Assembly: GCA_033675265.1 (NCBI GenBank)
Contig: JAUJYZ010001031.1
Span: forward strand, 1-64,000
DNA: 64,000 nucleotides
Origin: Actinostola sp. cb2023
Lineage: Eukaryota; Cnidaria; Anthozoa; Actiniaria; Actinostolidae
Reading direction: 5' to 3'
Shown here in pieces: positions 60,161 to 64,000 of this stretch; the first letter of the stretch is position 1; every line of letters starts with the position of its first letter. Made by a program: the position numbers and the translations under genes. Under the pieces are notes generated by a model. It was not told the origin of the DNA. It did not search any database and saw only the letters and a program-made list of their open reading frames with translations.

Positions 60161-60195
60161 TAAGGCGAGGGATTCGAACCCACGACACCCCGATA
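60161..60195 (-). repeat. Truncated tRNA-derived fragment (T-arm half)
   Basis: Minus strand GGGGTGTCGTGGGTTCGAAT then CCC holds a perfect B-box and resembles the 3' half of the tRNA-like sequence at 17851-17922. The A-box half is replaced by microsatellite. Confidence 0.5.
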
Positions 60196-60196
60196 T

Positions 60197-60314
60197 AAGA
60201 ATAAGAATAAGAATAAGAATAAGAATAAGAATAAGAATAAGAATAAGAATAAGAATAAGAATAAGAATAAGAATAAGAATAAGAATAAAAATAAGAATAA
60301 GAATAAGAATAAGA

Positions 60315-60390
<76 letters not shown>
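60197..60390. repeat. (AAGAAT)n followed by (AAT)n microsatellite
   Basis: About 20 copies of AAGAAT then about 25 of AAT. Tyr/Leu/Ile-rich frames here are artefacts. It directly abuts the tRNA-derived fragment. Confidence 0.95.
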
Positions 60391-60392
<2 letters not shown>

Positions 60393-60717
60393 GTCCTTGT
60401 ATATCCCCGGGGTATAGCGCATTTCACATTGTCTCAATGCTCTTTCCAACCGATGAATAAGTTCAATGAAAGGCGCCCACGGCAGCAGAGCAGCTTACAA
60501 TCATAAGGAGTTAGTATGTAGTTAGTATGTTATGCCTCTAATTTGAAGTAGGCTGTTGAAATTAGAAATGTCCAAAACTTTGAACTTCTTTACAGCACCT
60601 GTCGGTGTCATTTCATTTAGTCACGAGCATATCGTTACGCGATACATACTCTTTACTGCGGTTCTCTACGGTGGCCTGTAAGGGACGCTCAGGTTTAATC
60701 AAAATCCCAGGTTTTCA

Positions 60718-61000
60718 GTCACTATCAAACGCCAGGGTTTTCATCAGTTCCAAACGCCAAGGTTTTTATTTTCAAACGCCAAGGTTTTTATCAGTTTCAA
60801 ACGCCAAGGTTTTTATCAGTTTCAAACGCCAAGGTTTTTATTTTCAAACGCCAAGGTTTTTATCAGTTTCAAACGCCAAGATTTTTATTAGTTTCAAACG
60901 CCAAGGTTTTTATTTCCAAACGCCAAGGTTTTTATTTCCAAACGCCAAGGTTTTTATTTCCAAACGCCAAGGTTTTTATTTCCAAACGGCAAGATTTTTA
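60718..61000. repeat. 20-24-bp minisatellite, about 13 copies
   Basis: Unit CAAACGCCAAGGTTTTTATT with TCC or CAGTTT spacers. It lies 50-330 bp upstream of the chosen start of the SAM/HECT gene. A Phe-Lys-Arg-Gln-Gly frame through it joins the first exon in frame but is judged repeat-derived. Confidence 0.9.
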
Positions 61001-61051
61001 TATGACTGGGATGCCTGTGGTAACAAGCCGCTGTCCAAACAAATTGTCAAG

Positions 61052-61800
61052 ATGGCGACCGTCGGGTCTCCAGCGACATCGACTTCAGCATCTTTACAAG
61101 AGGTTAGTGCATCTATGGGATGTTAATTCAATATTCTTTTCACATCAAAATACCTTATAGCTTTACGAGTATTTGCTAAATCTCTGTTTTTTTGTTTGGA
61201 TTGCGAAAATATCGCTGAAATAACTCAACTTCAGTTATAGATGCCATGCAATGATGCACATGCATGGTGTAAATCCCGGTGTAAATTCAGCTGAGAGCTA
61301 ACTATTACTATTAGTATCAAGTTCTATATTTGGATCTATAGGTACTCAATAAAATAATGTTTTCTTGTAGGTTCTAGACTTCCTTCGTGACAAAAATGTA
61401 GACAAAGTAGTAATTGAACGAGAAGAAAAGGTGAGTTACTGTGAGGTAGAGTACAAATTCGAAAGGACGGCTGCTAATGTCTATTGTTTTCAATAGCTGA
61501 TATCGAAGTTACACTCCAATGACTCTGAGCAACGGTTTCAAGTCGAGGCTATCGGGTCAGAACAAAAACTTGAACCAATAGCCTCGACTTGAAACCTTTG
61601 TTCAGAGTCATTGGAGTGTAACTTCAAGATCAGCTATTAGTGTTATTTAGTACTAATTAGTGCAAACCTTTGCACGGTTTTAGTGTTTGTACTCTATTGT
61701 TACTACTTGATCTTGATCTAAAAGAATGAGCAACAACAAACAACAACAAACCCATGTTTGGGTATAGGGGTGCCGCTGAGGGTTTGAAGCCCTGACCCTT

Positions 61801-61836
<36 letters not shown>

Positions 61837-64000
61837 GGGGTGGGGGATACTGTGGTCTTTTCGGGGAGCTGGGCAATATATTTTTTATCCCAGTATTAAA
61901 ACAACAAGCTCTATCTTAAGTTAGTCAAAATATTCACCAACTCCTCTATACATACATAAATTGTTATTGCCTCTGTAGATCGACAAAGAAGCTGTTCTAG
62001 TGATGTCAAGTGAGGAGCTTAAACAAATGGGTCTTCAAGCTAAGGGAGATCAAGCAAAACTCCATGCATTCTGCAGACGGGAGAAGGACAATAGTGAAAG
62101 GGAAGAAAAGATGAAGAAATTGAAGAAGATTATAGAAGAAGGAAGAGGTATAAGGAAGTCTCCAAAGCCAACAACTTCAAGTGAGAAGATCCCATTACCC
62201 AAGAAAACACCAAAAGCCACTTTAAAGTTCGAATTCAGATGGAAGCATGCCAAAGAGGGAGGTGTATATAAATTGGTAAGGATGGCACAGGGTGGAGGCA
62301 TAAGATCAAAAGACATTTCTCGTTACGCAACTGCAGATGAGTGTCTAAAAGAGGCCCAAGACCTTTTTTTCCCAGATGGCAAAAGTACAGAAGGAAACTT
62401 GGATGAAATGGTCACCAATATAGCAGATTTTAAAAATGATGTCATCGATCTAATGGGTCTTTTTACAGCGGAAGGATATAAAAAGACACATGGTTTCCGT
62501 ACCCCACGGTTGGTCCTTCTTACCAAAGAAAACTACATCCAAGTACAAGATTCCTCCCCACAACAGTCCAGTGATGAAAGTGAGCAAGAACTAGAAACTT
62601 CTACATGGGATTTACCAACCAGCCCATCTTCTGATAATCATTCAGATCCTATCGACCTAGATTCGCTTATTGGAACAAGTGATGAACGAAAAAGACTTCT
62701 CGATTCCATCAACAACGACTATGAAGCTTCTCTTGCAATTTGACAAAGCCAAGAAAGAAGCATGTGAAGCAGAGGAAAATGCAATTGCTCGCAAGGAAAA
62801 CCTTAGAGCTGAGAGAGAAAAACATGCTCCAGTTGAACCTAACAAGACGAAACCACATTTAGTCATTTCTGTGCGTCATCCCAATTTGGGCATCATGTCA
62901 AGAGCTTTCACACCTAGTACAAAAATGTTGGGTGTGTACGATTGGATAGGGTCATTGTCGTCCTCACCAGAACACTTCTCCCTTACGAAACCATTCCCCC
63001 GCGAAGACGTTTATCCGGAAGAAAATGCATCCATATATGCATCTTCCACGCTCAACATGACGACGCGAGATGAACCCATTCCTTTATCTCCAGATGACAA
63101 AGAGATACAATTTTACTGTGGGTCAGGGGACAATGACTGTGATAGTACATTAACAAACCAGGAGGAAATTAGCATCCTCGATAATAAAGATCAAATCGAA
63201 TCTTCCAAGCTAACTACAGAAAACATGCAGATGCCATCACAGCTGATGGAAGAAGACAAGATCTTGTCAACTAAAGAAAAACGTGGTATTCAGCTTATAG
63301 AACGTCTTCAATCGAAACGTAAAAACAAGAAAGAATTGCTTGAAGATCATGCAATAGTGGAAATTAATCGAGAAAACTGTTTTAAAGAACTGATGGAATT
63401 ATTTAAGCAGAAGGACGTACTGCAACCCACTAATGTTCCTCTCATCTTCAAAGATGAAAATGCTGTTGGTGAAGGGGTAAGCAGGGAGGTGTATATTCCG
63501 TGTTCTGGGATACCTTCGTCACTCGGTACTGTGAAGGCATAACACAGTTTGCTTTTGCTCTGTCGCCTGCATTAAGTCCCGAATATTACGTAGTGTTGGG
63601 ACGGATTATCACACACCAGTTCATCCACACTGGAATCATTCCATTACAGCTCTCAGAATCAATAATACAGCTGGCTGTAGTGGGAAGTGTCTCAGATGAA
63701 TGCTTGCTACAGTCATTCCTGATGCTACTACATGAAAAAGAAAGAGAGGTCATTCAACAGGCGCTGCAAGGCAAAAATCCATTTCCTACTGATGATCTTA
63801 TCGATATATTATGCCACTACAACTCGGGAATTCTTCCCAATCCAAGTAACTTAAGAAAATCACTGTTGCAAGTAGCGGAGACAGAACTTGTTACAAAGCC
63901 ATACATGTGTATTATGAAGTTGAAAGAAGGCATGGGGTTGTTTTGGAATGATGTCAGCATCGAAGAAATTAGTTCGTTATACAACTGTTGTGCCCCAACA
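61052..64000 (+). CDS. SAM-like/HECT-type ubiquitin ligase-like gene, 5' part, two frameshifts
   Basis: Likely E3 ubiquitin-ligase-like protein of the invertebrate family often named G2E3-like. Exons: 61052-61102 (MATVGSPATST start), 61371-61430, and 61979 to beyond the window; junctions GT-AG, phase 0. Residues about 18-70 form a SAM-like helical domain (VLDFLRDKNV, EEKIDKEAVLVMSSEELKQM). A central segment with KFEFRWKH and YKLVRMAQGGG follows, then an acidic linker. Then comes a coiled helix and a UBX/ubiquitin-like stretch (ISVRHPNLGIMSRAF, YDWIGS), and finally the HECT N-lobe start (VGEGVSREVY). The reading shifts by one base near 62736-62740 and by two near 63491-63495. Sequence on either side stays open and family-like to the right edge. 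The catalytic Cys is off-window. Whether this is a pseudogene or has assembly indels cannot be decided here. Confidence 0.7.
61493..61642. mobile_element. Hairpin MITE in intron 2 of the HECT-like gene
   Basis: AATAGCTGATATCGAAGTTA with CACTCCAATGACTCTGA is complementary to TCAGAGTCATTGGAGTG and TAACTTCAAGATCAGCTATT. The arms extend through CAAGTCGAGGCTAT to a short loop near 61565. Confidence 0.9.
61803..61835. repeat. 33-base G homopolymer
   Basis: Uninterrupted G run in intron 2 of the HECT-like gene. The length may be unreliable in the assembly, and it has G-quadruplex potential. Confidence 0.9.

Noticed and set aside
60605..61051. N-terminal extension of the HECT-like protein through the upstream frame
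   Set aside because: The extension is the translation of the CAAACGCCAAGGTTTTTATT minisatellite. The ATG at 61052 starts right where non-repeat coding sequence begins.

Overview
The window is AT-rich eukaryotic DNA with GT-AG introns, dense microsatellites, minisatellites and foldback DNA transposons. The gene set (a KIF21-type kinesin, a CRACR2A/Rab46-type EF-hand Rab GTPase and a SAM-like/HECT protein) points to an invertebrate metazoan, probably marine. I cannot name the species, and nothing prokaryotic or viral is visible.

Layout. 1-8.6 kb is mostly gene-free repeat DNA, with one possible minus-strand exon of an off-window gene at 196-288. 8.8-30.2 kb (minus strand) is a 13-exon kinesin-4 gene related to KIF21. 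All splice junctions could be phased by eye to a 922-residue protein with a complete motor, a short coiled coil and an unusual Ser-rich tail, but no WD40 propeller. 30.2-37.0 kb is intergenic between two divergent genes and holds minisatellites and a long GGA tract. 37.0-54.0 kb (plus strand) is a 19-exon gene for an 838-residue CRACR2A/Rab46-like protein: four EF-hands, a coiled coil, an acidic Ser-rich linker, a Rab GTPase domain and a C-terminal CCKS prenylation motif. Its introns are packed with at least seven different tandem arrays. 54.0-61.0 kb is intergenic and opens with an array of about 110-bp units. 61.05 kb to the window edge (plus strand) is the 5' part of a SAM-like/HECT-type ubiquitin-ligase-like gene with two apparent frameshifts.

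The three genes do not form an obvious pathway. Kinesin-4 acts on microtubule plus ends, CRACR2A-type large Rabs couple calcium to vesicle traffic, and HECT proteins attach ubiquitin. The most distinctive non-genic signal is a short motif, TTGGGNTNCCTGTGGTAG. It recurs in many unrelated contexts: unique sequence, transposon terminal repeats and three different minisatellites, in both orientations. Other points of interest are complementary arrays in introns 5 and 11 of the Rab gene, clusters of RFX-like X-boxes, and several families of palindromic MITEs.
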